Source: Spirochaetia bacterium (GTDB taxonomy: Bacteria > Spirochaetota > Spirochaetia > Treponematales > Breznakiellaceae). Taken from it: a DNA stretch of 31,820 nucleotides. Below, piece by piece: positions 17,049 through 24,210 of the stretch. A program made the position numbers and the translations under genes. Each line of letters starts with the position of its first letter. Position 1 is the first letter of the stretch. The stretch spans positions 1-31,820 of the forward strand of contig BNUY01000012.1 of assembly GCA_025997715.1 (NCBI GenBank), written 5' to 3'. The notes below the pieces were generated by a model. The model did not search any database. It saw only the letters and a program-made list of their open reading frames with translations, and was not told where the DNA came from.

Positions 17049-19450
17049 GCCGCCCTATACAGTTCTGTTTCCAGCTCCCGAATCGCCTTGAGGTACTTTT
17101 CCTTACTGCCAAAAGCACCGATGATCTCCGCTGGAGTTCCGTAGTCATTCAAGGGCGGGGCTTTTAGTATGGACAGTTCTTCAATATTTTCAATGCCTTC
17201 ATTGGCATATTTATCAAGGAGCGCCAGTAATACCGCCTGGGCCTTTTCTTCATATTTTGCAAAATAATTCCGTTTTTTTACGGTGTTTGCCCGTTCCCGA
17301 CGGCTTAGGGCGGGTTTGTCCCAAGCCACATGGCAGATAAGATCGAAAACATCCAGGTCTTTTTTAACTTCTTCCATTAGATTTTCGAGGATTACACCGT
17401 GTTTTTCTAATTCATCAATAATAGTTTTCTTCTTTTCGGTGTGGTGCCATTTAGTGAGGAAATCTTCAAGGCTTCGAAATTCCCGGAGTAGTCCTTTCTT
17501 TGTGTAGTCTTTCAGACTTTCGGTAATTAGTTTTCCGTTTGCATCCAGATGCTGTATACGTTCATGCAGAATAGAGACATCTATCCCAGCTACGTAAACT
17601 TTGCCCTTGTGTCCGCCTTTGGTTTCTCCGCCGTCAATAATGGCAGGTATATTAAATGTTCCCGGTTTTGTATCCTCACTGAAATCAACTTTTTCCCCTG
17701 TTTCCGGGTCTATAACGGGATCATTCTCTTCGGGGTTTATGTCATCCGGGGTTAAGTCATCATCACTATCTACTTCCTTGATCTGCACCGGATCGCCGTC
17801 AAAATCAGAGTCTGCAAAAAGGTCGGTAACATTACGGAAGTCCATGATGGTAAAATAGTGCTTGCCGTATTCTTCATTAATGCGGGTTCCCCGGCCAATA
17901 ATTTGTTTAAACTCGGTCATGGAAGCGATGTTTGATTCCAGGACAATCAGCTTGCAGGTCTGGGCGTCAACGCCGGTGGTCATCAATTTTGAAGTGGTGG
18001 CAATAACCGGATAGATTTCTTCGGGGTTGATGAAGTTATCCAGTTCACGTTTGCCAATTGCATCATCACCGGTGATACGCATGATATATTTATGGGATTT
18101 CAAAACCTTTGATGGGTTCTCGTTGGCTAAGGCTTGGCGCATCCGTTCGGCGTGTTCAATGTCGACACAAAAGATGATTGTTTTATCATAAGGATTTGTC
18201 TTTTGCAAATATTCCGTAACTTTATGGGCTACAATTTTTGTACGTTCATCGATTACAAGGTTCCGGTCATAATCTTTAGTGTTGTAGATGCGGTCTTCAA
18301 CCGGGTCTCCGGCGCTGTCCCGAACCGCCATGTCCGGCCGCCAGCCTTCAAGGTCAATGTTGATACCTATCCGCAAAACTTTGTAGGGCGCGAGAAATCC
18401 ATCTTCAATGCCCTGCTTGAGGGAGTATGTATAGAGGGGATCGCCAAAATACTCAATGTTAGAGATGGCGCCGGTTTCCTTCGGGGTGGCGGTTAGGCCG
18501 ATATGGGTTGCTTTGGAAAAGTATTCCAGAATACTTCGCCATGCGCTGTCCTCGGCAGCGCTGCCCCGATGACATTCGTCAATGACGATGAGGTCAAAAA
18601 AATCGGGACTGAATTGCTTATAAGCATCAGAATCTTCATCATAATTGGTCAGCCCCTGGTAGAGGGCCAGGTATATTTCAAAAGCCTTGTCGATTACCTT
18701 TTTTCGGACAACCGTCATTTTATCTTTGAAGTGTTTAAAGTCACCCCGCTTGGTTTGGTCTATCAAGGCCTTACGGTCAGCTAAAAAAAGGATTCGCTTT
18801 TTTGTTCCGCTTTTCCAAAGCCGGTAAATAATTTGAAAGGCGGTATAGGTCTTGCCGGTTCCGGTTGCCATAACCAGTAAAATGCGGTTTTGCCCTTTGG
18901 CTATGGCTTCTACCGTTCGATTAATTGCTATCTGTTGATAATAGCGAGGGGTTCTGCCGGAGCCGTCAAAGAAATAATCATGGGAGGAAATGGCATCCTG
19001 TGCCGGGGTTTCTATGCCCTTATAGGTTTTATATTTTGCCCATAACTCAGCGGGTGTGGGAAAACGCTCCAGTCCAAGGTTCCGTTCTATTTTTCCCGGC
19101 GCTCCGGTGCGGTCATGTTCCAGGAATCCATCTCCATTGGAGCTGTACACAACGGGTATATCCAGGATTTGGGCGTAGTCCAGCGCCTGTTGCATTCCTG
19201 CGCCTATGGAATGGGTGTTGTCTTTCGCTTCAATAATTGCCACCGGAATATTGGGCTTATAGTATAAAATAATGTCCGCCCGCTTTCGCTCGCCACGGGC
19301 TGTTTTATTCCCTCTTACAAGTATCCGGCCATCGGTAAAAAAAACTTCTTCCCGTATCTGGGTCTCAATATCCCAGCCCGCTTTGACGATATGCGGTAGA
19401 AGGCACTTGGTTATGATATCCCGTTCTGACAAGTCCTTTTTGTCTGTCAC
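17045..19450 (-). CDS. hsdR: Type I restriction-modification restriction subunit (EcoEI-like)
   Basis: HsdR is the ATP-driven translocase and endonuclease of the complex. The nuclease domain has the PD-(D/E)xK residues D59, E74 and K76 (RADIILYY, AIIEAKD). The SF2 motor has Walker A ATGTGKT at 195-201, DECH at 291-294 and LTATP after it. The second lobe shows TTGVDAQTCK and IGRGTRINEEYGK. The C-terminal region follows the EcoEI_R_C pattern (LKDYTKKGLLREF). The 801-residue length is typical. The start is GTG at 19450 with only a modest AAAGGG upstream. It is the first gene of the operon, so restriction is encoded before modification, which is unusual for an incoming unit and implies control at another level. 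Confidence 0.95.
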   Translation of the reverse strand: MTDKKDLSERDIITKCLLPHIVKAGWDIETQIREEVFFTDGRILVRGNKTARGERKRADIILYYKPNIPVAIIEAKDNTHSIGAGMQQALDYAQILDIPVVYSSNGDGFLEHDRTGAPGKIERNLGLERFPTPAELWAKYKTYKGIETPAQDAISSHDYFFDGSGRTPRYYQQIAINRTVEAIAKGQNRILLVMATGTGKTYTAFQIIYRLWKSGTKKRILFLADRKALIDQTKRGDFKHFKDKMTVVRKKVIDKAFEIYLALYQGLTNYDEDSDAYKQFSPDFFDLIVIDECHRGSAAEDSAWRSILEYFSKATHIGLTATPKETGAISNIEYFGDPLYTYSLKQGIEDGFLAPYKVLRIGINIDLEGWRPDMAVRDSAGDPVEDRIYNTKDYDRNLVIDERTKIVAHKVTEYLQKTNPYDKTIIFCVDIEHAERMRQALANENPSKVLKSHKYIMRITGDDAIGKRELDNFINPEEIYPVIATTSKLMTTGVDAQTCKLIVLESNIASMTEFKQIIGRGTRINEEYGKHYFTIMDFRNVTDLFADSDFDGDPVQIKEVDSDDDLTPDDINPEENDPVIDPETGEKVDFSEDTKPGTFNIPAIIDGGETKGGHKGKVYVAGIDVSILHERIQHLDANGKLITESLKDYTKKGLLREFRSLEDFLTKWHHTEKKKTIIDELEKHGVILENLMEEVKKDLDVFDLICHVAWDKPALSRRERANTVKKRNYFAKYEEKAQAVLLALLDKYANEGIENIEELSILKAPPLNDYGTPAEIIGAFGSKEKYLKAIRELETELYRAA

Positions 19451-19471
19451 CTATTTACGGCCCTTTAGGTA

Positions 19472-19501
19472 ATGATACCACTGAAATCGGTGCGTGAACA
19501 A
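19472..19501 (-). promoter_or_regulatory. Possible promoter of the hsdR operon
   Basis: On the minus strand TTGTTC (19496-19501) and TATCAT (19472-19477) are 18 bases apart and would start transcription about 15 bases before the GTG. The -10 is good and the -35 weak. Read-through from the tRNA-Arg promoter is the alternative. Confidence 0.3.
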
Positions 19502-19580
19502 GGCTACCCCGCTGCTATTAGTAACAGGCCTGGAACAAGCAAATATGGGGTGTTAATCAGGAAAAATACATAGGAGTTTA

Positions 19581-19781
19581 TAAGTCTTTGCTGTGTAAGG
19601 AATTACGGAATCAAGTGAAATCCAAGATGGTTTTTTTAATTCGTTACCCTGTAAGTAATTATGTGTTTTCAGGCATTTACCCTGGGGGGGGGCGGGGGGG
19701 AATTAAAATTGGGTTGAAGCGCCGGATTTCCGGTGGTTTCAGACTTTTAAATGCCGTAATTCCTTACACTACAAAGACTTA
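19581..19781. repeat. MITE-like element with 28-bp terminal inverted repeats
   Basis: The 28 bases at 19581-19608 and the reverse complement of 19754-19781 match except at two central positions. Each end begins TAAGTCTTTG and finishes GTGTAAGGAATTACGG. The 145-base interior has no convincing gene, only a G9-C-G7 tract at 19684-19700. Both ends begin with TA, which would suit a Tc1/IS630-type TA target. No transposase is present, so this would be a non-autonomous element or a remnant. Confidence 0.55.
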
Positions 19782-19787
19782 CGGCTA

Positions 19788-19861
<74 letters not shown>

Positions 19862-19928
19862 AAGTTTCTTCTTATATATAGCGTTTATTCCGTTAACTAT
19901 ACGGCGCTAAAATATAGTAGACCTTGTT

Positions 19929-19957
19929 ATATTAGTTTATAGCGTTTTTTGTGTCAA
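19929..19957 (-). promoter_or_regulatory. Element-borne promoter reading into tRNA-Arg
   Basis: On the minus strand a perfect TTGACA (19952-19957) and TAATAT (19929-19934) are 17 bases apart. Transcription would start near 19922 and read leftward across attL into tRNA-Arg, with a leader of about 60 bases. It lies inside the element. Confidence 0.7.
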
Positions 19958-19968
19958 TAGGTGGATGC

Positions 19969-19990
19969 GGTTATAAGTTTGGTTATAAGT
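19969..19990. repeat. Two GGTTATAAGT direct repeats (possible integrase arm sites)
   Basis: GGTTATAAGT occurs at 19969-19978 and 19981-19990. Two related GGTTATAAC copies stand at 30604-30624 near the other end of the element. Nearby, CGGCGCTAAAA at 19902-19912 is inverted exactly at 30641-30651. Paired repeats at both ends suit arm-type binding sites of a tyrosine integrase. Confidence 0.45.
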
Positions 19991-20407
19991 AAAAGGGTGC
20001 TTTTTGCCTTGCTTCCGGGGCAAAATACACTGTTTTACTATGAATTGCCCCGGAATATCAGGCATAGGGTGTGTGTGTATTACCCTTTAGAGTATCTGCG
20101 TTCAATAGCAGCCCGCCTCGTGCAAATACAGGGGTTTCTGTGTTGTTTCCGGGGCTTGCATTTTTTCATGGGTTTGACGGGTTACTTAGTAACTCACCAC
20201 GGCCCCGGAAGACCCCCATATATATAAAAGCAATGTATATTTTGATTCCCCCGGTACGCGCTTCACTATAGGCCTATAAATGGCTTTCCTGGGCAATTCA
20301 GGAAACAGGGCAAAAAGAAAACTGCCCTTTGCGGGGGCGGCCGTTCCTTCTTCACCGGATTATTGAGTAACCGCTATTTGACGCTGCGGCCCCGGAGTTC
20401 CGGGGCG
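19991..20407. other. Non-coding left end of the element, rich in TCCGGGGC
   Basis: No gene is supported in this stretch. It has six copies of TCCGGGGC or its complement within 393 bases (20014, 20047, 20148, 20202, 20389, 20399). The last two form an inverted repeat around GT at 20389-20406, directly after the stop of the 88-residue gene. A near-palindrome GTTACTTAGTAAC lies at 20181-20193. A hairpin AGGGCA/TGCCCT sits at 20307-20328 without a T-run. The density of repeats suggests a cis-acting site, such as a replication origin or packaging site, but nothing shows which. Confidence 0.45.
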
Positions 20408-20674
20408 CTATACCCCGGCAATGGATGCCGCCCTGGGTTTCAGTTTGCCCTGGCCGGCAAAGCTGACGAACTCGAGAACCTTCCCTGTACCGGCAAAGAG
20501 GGCCGCCGCCTTCCGCGCGTAATAGTCCGCTTCCGCCGCCGCCGTCATACCGTCGGTCTCGTCGTGGTGCTTCAGGCGGATCGCGTGGACTTCCCGGATT
20601 TCCTCCGGGGCGGCCATAAGCCCCGCATCGTTGAGGATCCGGGGATCGTTCATGTAATCCTGTACCGTCTTCAT
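20408..20674 (-). CDS. Probable antitoxin partner of PIN protein
   Basis: An 88-residue soluble protein starting MKTVQDYMNDPRILNDAGL with the segment IREVHAIRLKHHDET. Small proteins with this MKT..DYMNDP start commonly follow PIN genes of the VYLETT type. It overlaps the PIN gene by ATGA and is last in the three-gene leftward unit. A role as antitoxin is inferred from this order and from its size. An inverted repeat directly after the stop (20389-20406) could end the transcript. Confidence 0.65.
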   Translation of the reverse strand: MKTVQDYMNDPRILNDAGLMAAPEEIREVHAIRLKHHDETDGMTAAAEADYYARKAAALFAGTGKVLEFVSFAGQGKLKPRAASIAGV

Positions 20675-21156
20675 AATTCCAATACCTCCGCAGGCTTGTA
20701 TATGCCTATGCCCTTGTACCCTTCCCGGACATTCACCCGGCGGACCCGCTCGTCGGTCCAGGGCCGGGCGATGTGGGTGAAATTCAGGCTCACAATAAAA
20801 TCTAGTCCGTTGGCGGCCGTTATCGCAATATGGGCTGCGTCCGTAGGGTGGGAAGCGGGGACCGCCTCCTCCTGAACGTACAGGGCCGCAAGCCGCCGCG
20901 TCTCATCCGTGGGTTCCAGGATTTTAACGCCGTAATCCGTGATAAGGCCCCGCATATTCAGGCGTTTCTCCCGGTTTGTTTCGTCCTCGATTTCGCCGAG
21001 CGCGTATAGGGATGTATAGGGTTCATACATCCCGGCTTTTATCAGGGCAAACACCGCGCGGGTATCCGCCTTGTATTGCCGGTACTCCGGCGTTGTTTCC
21101 TGGCCGTAGTAAAAGCTGAACATGGTGGTTTCCAGATACACCCGGGGGATGCTCAC
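20671..21156 (-). CDS. PIN-domain protein, probable ribonuclease toxin
   Basis: A 161-residue protein of the PIN superfamily subgroup that starts VYLETTMFSFYY. In this subgroup the first acidic residue is glutamate (E9) instead of the usual aspartate. Further acidic positions are seen in LGEIEDET, and in HPTDAAHIAITAAN, which is equivalent to the third PIN motif. The final DFIVSLNFTHI strand is also typical. It is overlapped by 4 bases on both sides, by the XRE gene upstream and the 88-residue gene downstream, so the three are co-translated. The substrate is unknown. Confidence 0.8.
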   Translation of the reverse strand: MSIPRVYLETTMFSFYYGQETTPEYRQYKADTRAVFALIKAGMYEPYTSLYALGEIEDETNREKRLNMRGLITDYGVKILEPTDETRRLAALYVQEEAVPASHPTDAAHIAITAANGLDFIVSLNFTHIARPWTDERVRRVNVREGYKGIGIYKPAEVLEL

Positions 21157-21365
21157 GGCTGGCCATCCTCTACATACTCAATAACATCCCCCGGCTGACA
21201 GTGAAAATACCCACATATCCGCTCCAGGACTTTGCCGTCTACCGGCTGGTTTTTGGATAGCTTGGCAAGAGTGGGGGGACTTAACCCTATGGCCCGCATA
21301 AGGTCAGTCTTATTCATCCCCTTGTCAATCAACAGCTTAAAAAGTGGCTTGTAACTTATTCCCAT
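21153..21365 (-). CDS. XRE-family HTH regulator
   Basis: A 70-residue Cro/C1-type protein consisting of little more than one HTH (MNKTDLMRAIGLSPPTLAKLSKNQPVDGKVLERICGYFHC in the middle, with GMNKTDLMRAIG as the first helix-turn). The end, GDVIEYVED, matches the short YozG-like family. GGGAGG lies 5 bases before the ATG. It is first in the unit with the PIN gene and faces the divergent HIRAN operon across two strong promoters, so it probably represses one or both. Confidence 0.88.
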   Translation of the reverse strand: MGISYKPLFKLLIDKGMNKTDLMRAIGLSPPTLAKLSKNQPVDGKVLERICGYFHCQPGDVIEYVEDGQP

Positions 21366-21382
21366 AAAACCTCCCTACCCTT

Positions 21383-21411
21383 AATATACGGCAAATATTA
21401 GCGTTTGTAAA
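21383..21411 (-). promoter_or_regulatory. Promoter of the XRE/PIN unit
   Basis: Minus-strand TTTACA (21406-21411) and TATATT (21383-21388) are 17 bases apart, giving a start close to the GGGAGG at 21371-21376. It lies divergent to the promoter at 21451, and the A/T-rich block between them holds imperfect inverted AAGTAT motifs that could be operators. Confidence 0.7.
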
Positions 21412-21450
21412 GTATTTTTATAAAAAAGTGAAAAAAAAGTATAAAAACAC

Positions 21451-21479
21451 TTGACAACTACTTAGCGAAGGTATATATT
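21451..21479 (+). promoter_or_regulatory. Promoter of the rightward operon
   Basis: TTGACA at 21451-21456 and TATATT at 21474-21479 are exactly 17 bases apart. The next good start is ATG at 21514, preceded by AGGAG at 21501-21505. This is one of the strongest promoter matches in the window. Confidence 0.78.
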
Positions 21480-21513
21480 TATTATAGAAACGTTGAGTAA
21501 AGGAGATAAAGCA

Positions 21514-21948
21514 ATGAATAGCACGGAATTGAAAAGCAAAGTTTGCAGCCTTGGAAACCGGATAGCCCCCCGCATGGATGGGGACCGGAAAGCCGCCTTT
21601 GTGGAAGCCTGGGCAATCGTCAAGGCCCAGTGCCTCACCCTACCGGTCCGGGGCGTTACCCAGGGAACCCGGCAGGAAGCCCTCCGCCGCCTGGAGTCCT
21701 ACCGCGCCGAGCAGGTCAAGGCTTTTATCGTACCGGAACCGGAAAATCCGGTAGACCCTGCAGCCCTAGCCGTGATGGTCATGGTCAACGGGGGCCGGGG
21801 TGTCTACCGCCTGGGCTACGTGCCCCGGAACCAGACCGCCACCGTCAAAGCCCTGGGGCAGAAAACAGCATCCCTCCGGGTAGTGTCCGGGACGTGGGGC
21901 TACACCCACAAAACGACCTTTGGCGCCCGGCTGGTGCTGGCCGTTTAA
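21514..21948 (+). CDS. HIRAN-domain protein
   Basis: A 144-residue protein. Its second half (about residues 70-140) matches the HIRAN fold: FIVPEPENPVDPAALAVMV followed by VYRLGYVPRNQTATVKAL, the conserved E-x-x-N-x-x-D-x-x-A-(I/L)-x-V and G-Y-(V/I)-P pattern. HIRAN domains bind DNA ends or damaged DNA and are often fused to helicases; stand-alone copies occur in phages and plasmids. AGGAG lies 8 bases before the ATG. It is the first gene of the rightward operon. The N-terminal helical part (AAFVEAWAIVKAQCLTLP) has no recognised family. Confidence 0.75.
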   Translation: MNSTELKSKVCSLGNRIAPRMDGDRKAAFVEAWAIVKAQCLTLPVRGVTQGTRQEALRRLESYRAEQVKAFIVPEPENPVDPAALAVMVMVNGGRGVYRLGYVPRNQTATVKALGQKTASLRVVSGTWGYTHKTTFGARLVLAV

Positions 21949-21996
21949 GAGGAAATCCGGGGCCCTACGGGGCCACCATAGGAACCAGTCCGGGGC

Positions 21997-22050
21997 CGTA
22001 TGGCTTCCGGAAATACATACCCACCGGGGGGACCCCGGAAAGGATTTTAT
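21997..22050 (+). promoter_or_regulatory. Structured leader A with hairpin at the ribosome binding site
   Basis: This leader starts CGTATGG and has a perfect hairpin CCGGGG-GGA-CCCCGG at 22024-22038, directly before the AAAGGA site at 22039-22044. A similar leader occurs at 22990-23045, before another gene of the same operon. Confidence 0.5.
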
Positions 22051-22377
22051 ATGCACATTATCAAATCTGAGAGCCCAGATTATTTCACCGGGTCATGGTC
22101 TGAATACTACATCCTGGAAGCGGTAGCGGATCGCCTGTTCTTCTTGGCCGATATGGTCAAAGCCCTGAACGGTGATAACCTCTTTGAACCCACTATCCAG
22201 GTACTGTCGGATATGCTCTACCACATGGGGGACTCCGTAAAAACAATGCTTGCGGGGGAGGAACTAAGAGGGGACACCGGAAGCGGCTTACATGAAGCCA
22301 TTATTCAGGAAATGGACACCACGGCAACCTTCCCATCGGAAGTCACCGCCCCGGTATCTGCAGGGGGTGCGGTATGA
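22051..22377 (+). CDS. Hypothetical element protein, 108 aa
   Basis: Family not recognised. The protein is acidic and mostly helical (ILEAVADRLFFLADMVKAL, then TIQVLSDMLYHMGDSVKTML) with a flexible Thr/Glu/Ala-rich tail. The ATG has AAAGGA 6 bases before it, within the structured leader. The stop overlaps the next start as ATGATGA, so it belongs to a translationally coupled series of three small genes. A DNA-free, regulatory or inhibitory role is possible but unsupported. Confidence 0.75.
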   Translation: MHIIKSESPDYFTGSWSEYYILEAVADRLFFLADMVKALNGDNLFEPTIQVLSDMLYHMGDSVKTMLAGEELRGDTGSGLHEAIIQEMDTTATFPSEVTAPVSAGGAV

Positions 22378-22655
22378 TGAAACTTACCCTTTCAACAGAG
22401 GCAAAGGGCAAATCCCGGAAATACTACACCGATTCAGATGTGATTGAATTATCCATAGCGGCAACAGCCCTTTCCGACTTTTCCCGGATCATGAATCACT
22501 ATACCTTGGCAAAGCAAAGTAATGACGGAGCGGAATATGATGACGTTTACCCCTCTGCTTTTATGATCATGGAATTACTGGCCGATCCCATAAAGGATTT
22601 TCTTTTTGATGGCGCTCCCGTGCAAAGGGAAGAAAAAAAGGCGGCCAAAACATGA
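22374..22655 (+). CDS. Hypothetical element protein, 93 aa
   Basis: Family not recognised. It is a soluble, helical and basic-tailed protein (LSIAATALSDFSRIMNHYTLAK, ending EEKKAAKT). It overlaps both neighbours by ATGA-type junctions, which is good evidence for a real gene. Two adjacent ATG codons form the start. It has no membrane segment or cysteine cluster. Confidence 0.75.
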   Translation: MMKLTLSTEAKGKSRKYYTDSDVIELSIAATALSDFSRIMNHYTLAKQSNDGAEYDDVYPSAFMIMELLADPIKDFLFDGAPVQREEKKAAKT

Positions 22656-22930
22656 AGCGTGAAAATCAAATAGGTTGCCGGGTGTCCTTCCCCTCCAGCT
22701 TCTTTATGGAGTTGGAAGACTGTTGGAAGTATGAATCGGGCGGCTGTCACCGGGCGCTCACCTTCCCGGACTTCCTCAATATGCTGGTAGGGTACGGCTT
22801 GGAATCATACAAGGCAAAGAACCTCCCCCGGACAGAGGAAGCGCTCCCAGAGGAAGCCCCGGACCATGAGGATGCGGACACTTGGGACTTCCCCCATAGC
22901 AACCGGCCCCCGCTACTGCGGTTTCAGTAA
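22652..22930 (+). CDS. Hypothetical element protein, 92 aa
   Basis: Family not recognised. It starts MKRENQIGCRVSFPSSFFMELEDC, with a central segment TFPDFLNMLVGYGLESYK and an acidic Glu/Pro/Asp-rich tail. The ATG overlaps the previous stop. The first segment resembles a short beta strand plus helix as in small DNA-binding ribbon-helix-helix proteins, but this is not enough to assign a function. Confidence 0.72.
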   Translation: MKRENQIGCRVSFPSSFFMELEDCWKYESGGCHRALTFPDFLNMLVGYGLESYKAKNLPRTEEALPEEAPDHEDADTWDFPHSNRPPLLRFQ

Positions 22931-22989
22931 GTCTGACGGCCAGGGTTATAGTGAAAATGAGGGGCGGGTTATACCGCCCTTTGCCTGGT

Positions 22990-23045
22990 CGTATGGCCGG
23001 GGAACCATAACCCTACCGGGGGGAACCCGGTAAAGGATTTTTATT
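22990..23045 (+). promoter_or_regulatory. Structured leader B with hairpin at the ribosome binding site
   Basis: TACCGGG (23014-23020) pairs with CCCGGTA (23026-23032) around a 5-base loop and overlaps the AAAGGA site by its last base. It matches leader A (21997-22050) in sequence, position and shape. Confidence 0.5.
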
Positions 23046-23288
23046 ATGGACAAGGTTAAAGAAAAACCCATTCGGATGAATGAGGTCTTGGAACTTACCG
23101 GCTTTTCACGGTCCTACGTTTACAAGCTGGTGCTTTGGAAAAAGATACCATGCCACAAACCTACCAACGGGCGGCTTTTCTTTTTTGAAAGCGAGATTCT
23201 GGACTTTCTCGCCCGTAATAGGCAATCCGCAGATTACGAAGTATCGGAAGCGGCAAATGCCATCCTGAATGGAGAGCGAAAAGGGTAA
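23046..23288 (+). CDS. HTH_17/AlpA-type DNA-binding protein
   Basis: An 80-residue protein with an excisionase/AlpA-like winged HTH: IRMNEVLELTGFSRSYVYKLV is the helix-turn-helix, followed by the wing KIPCHKPTNGRLFFFESEIL. Proteins of this type act as recombination directionality factors or small transcription factors in integrated elements. It could be the excisionase of this element, though it lies far from the integrase. A second HTH_17 protein at 28772-28999 is the alternative candidate. Confidence 0.8.
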   Translation: MDKVKEKPIRMNEVLELTGFSRSYVYKLVLWKKIPCHKPTNGRLFFFESEILDFLARNRQSADYEVSEAANAILNGERKG

Positions 23289-23337
23289 AGACAATATGGC
23301 CCTGGAATTTCCGGGGCTGGTTAAGAGAGGTAAAACA

Positions 23338-23580
23338 ATGAAAACAGGAATTGTATCGGCGAGTACGGCATCAGCCCCGGAAGTGGATACCGTTGCGCTC
23401 TTGCTTCGGTGTACAGAGCAGAACGCCCATACCATAGCGGCATTGTTCCCCGGAGAAAGCGCAGATTTTATTCAAGGCTATATCGCCGGCCACATTGACG
23501 CGCTCCGGCTTGCGTTGGTTCATGTCAAAGACGAAGCCGCCCGCAAGTCTCCCGAAACACCGCTGCCCCTTGCCGTTTGA
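23338..23580 (+). CDS. Hypothetical element protein, 80 aa
   Basis: Family not recognised. The ATG at 23338 follows GAGAGG at a good distance; earlier in-frame ATGs (23296, 23269) lack one. The protein is helical, with VALLLRCTEQNAHTIAALF and IQGYIAGHIDALRLALVHV, and resembles small phage-encoded structural or regulatory proteins only in a general way. It ends the rightward series. Confidence 0.65.
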   Translation: MKTGIVSASTASAPEVDTVALLLRCTEQNAHTIAALFPGESADFIQGYIAGHIDALRLALVHVKDEAARKSPETPLPLAV

Positions 23581-24186
23581 TGGGGCCATCGGCGCGATAG
23601 TCCGGGGCTTGTTCATCCGCATGGGGGATGTCTGGGGGGACAGAGGCCAGCCCCCGGACTTCCCGCGGATACCCCAAGAACAAGAAACGATATCTAAGTG
23701 CCGTACCATGCAGAGCGTGAAGGTCGCGCCCCGCTCCCGGACTGCCCCGGCGCTTAACTACCCCTTCACGACTAAAGCGCCGAGCTTCCGGAGTGCTCCG
23801 CTCCCTCTCGAAAGGCCTACTTACTAAGTAACCCGATGTGATGCATGACCGCCTCACGAACCTTTGGGGCCAGGGAGAAACATGGCAAAAAAAACCGGGC
23901 GCCGTTAAGCGTCCGGGTGGCATCGAGGGGGGGTGTTGCCACCCCAGCCAAGACATTGGGCGGGGCAAGATATTACTACCTCGGCCTCGCATCTATGACT
24001 ATGGACCTCTTGGAAAATAATTTCAAGTGCAAACAATCGGGAACCGTCCAGGGCTCTACCCTTGAAAGCCCAATCCCAGCTGGTGTATATTTTTTTCAGT
24101 GAGCCAAGGGAGCTTCGGGCACCCTTATGATAGGACCCTCTGGGCTATTTTGTGTGGAATTGGCCACCCCGCCCACCAGAATACCA
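23581..24186. other. Gene-poor GC-rich stretch of the element
   Basis: No gene is convincingly supported. An open frame at 23845-24102 has no ribosome binding site and an atypical sequence, so it is left out. The stretch holds an inverted repeat AGTCCGGGG/CCCCGGACT (23599-23607 and 23652-23660), and a sequence at 23821-23835 that is the exact inverse of 20178-20192 (CGGGTTACTTAGTAA on the minus strand). It also contains an imperfect hairpin ACCGGGCGC/GCGTCCGGGT at about 23897-23921. It could contain a non-coding RNA or a recombination site. Confidence 0.4.
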
Positions 24187-24210
24187 CCGGGCAGCAATGC
24201 TCGGTTTTTT
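24187..24210 (+). terminator. Rho-independent terminator or attenuator
   Basis: CCGGGCA (24187-24193) pairs with TGCTCGG (24198-24204) around GCAA, with one G-T pair, and six T residues follow (24205-24210). It has the classic form of an intrinsic terminator on the plus strand. It stands 19 bases before the next ATG, close to the ribosome binding site, so it could act as an attenuator for that gene. Confidence 0.75.

Noticed and set aside
20307..20328. Hairpin AGGGCA/TGCCCT as a terminator
   Set aside because: There is no T-run on either strand after the stem.
20363..20875. Plus-strand frame of 170 codons
   Set aside because: It is antisense to the PIN and 88-residue genes, which have overlapping junctions and recognisable family motifs; the plus-strand product looks like shadow sequence.
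21543..22070. Plus-strand frame of 175 codons in another frame of the HIRAN gene
   Set aside because: It is proline- and glycine-rich shadow translation of GC-rich DNA; the HIRAN frame has a promoter, a ribosome site and a domain match.
23845..24102. Open frame of 85 codons on the plus strand
   Set aside because: It has no ribosome binding site, the sequence looks like out-of-frame GC-rich DNA, and it lies over hairpins in a gene-poor stretch.
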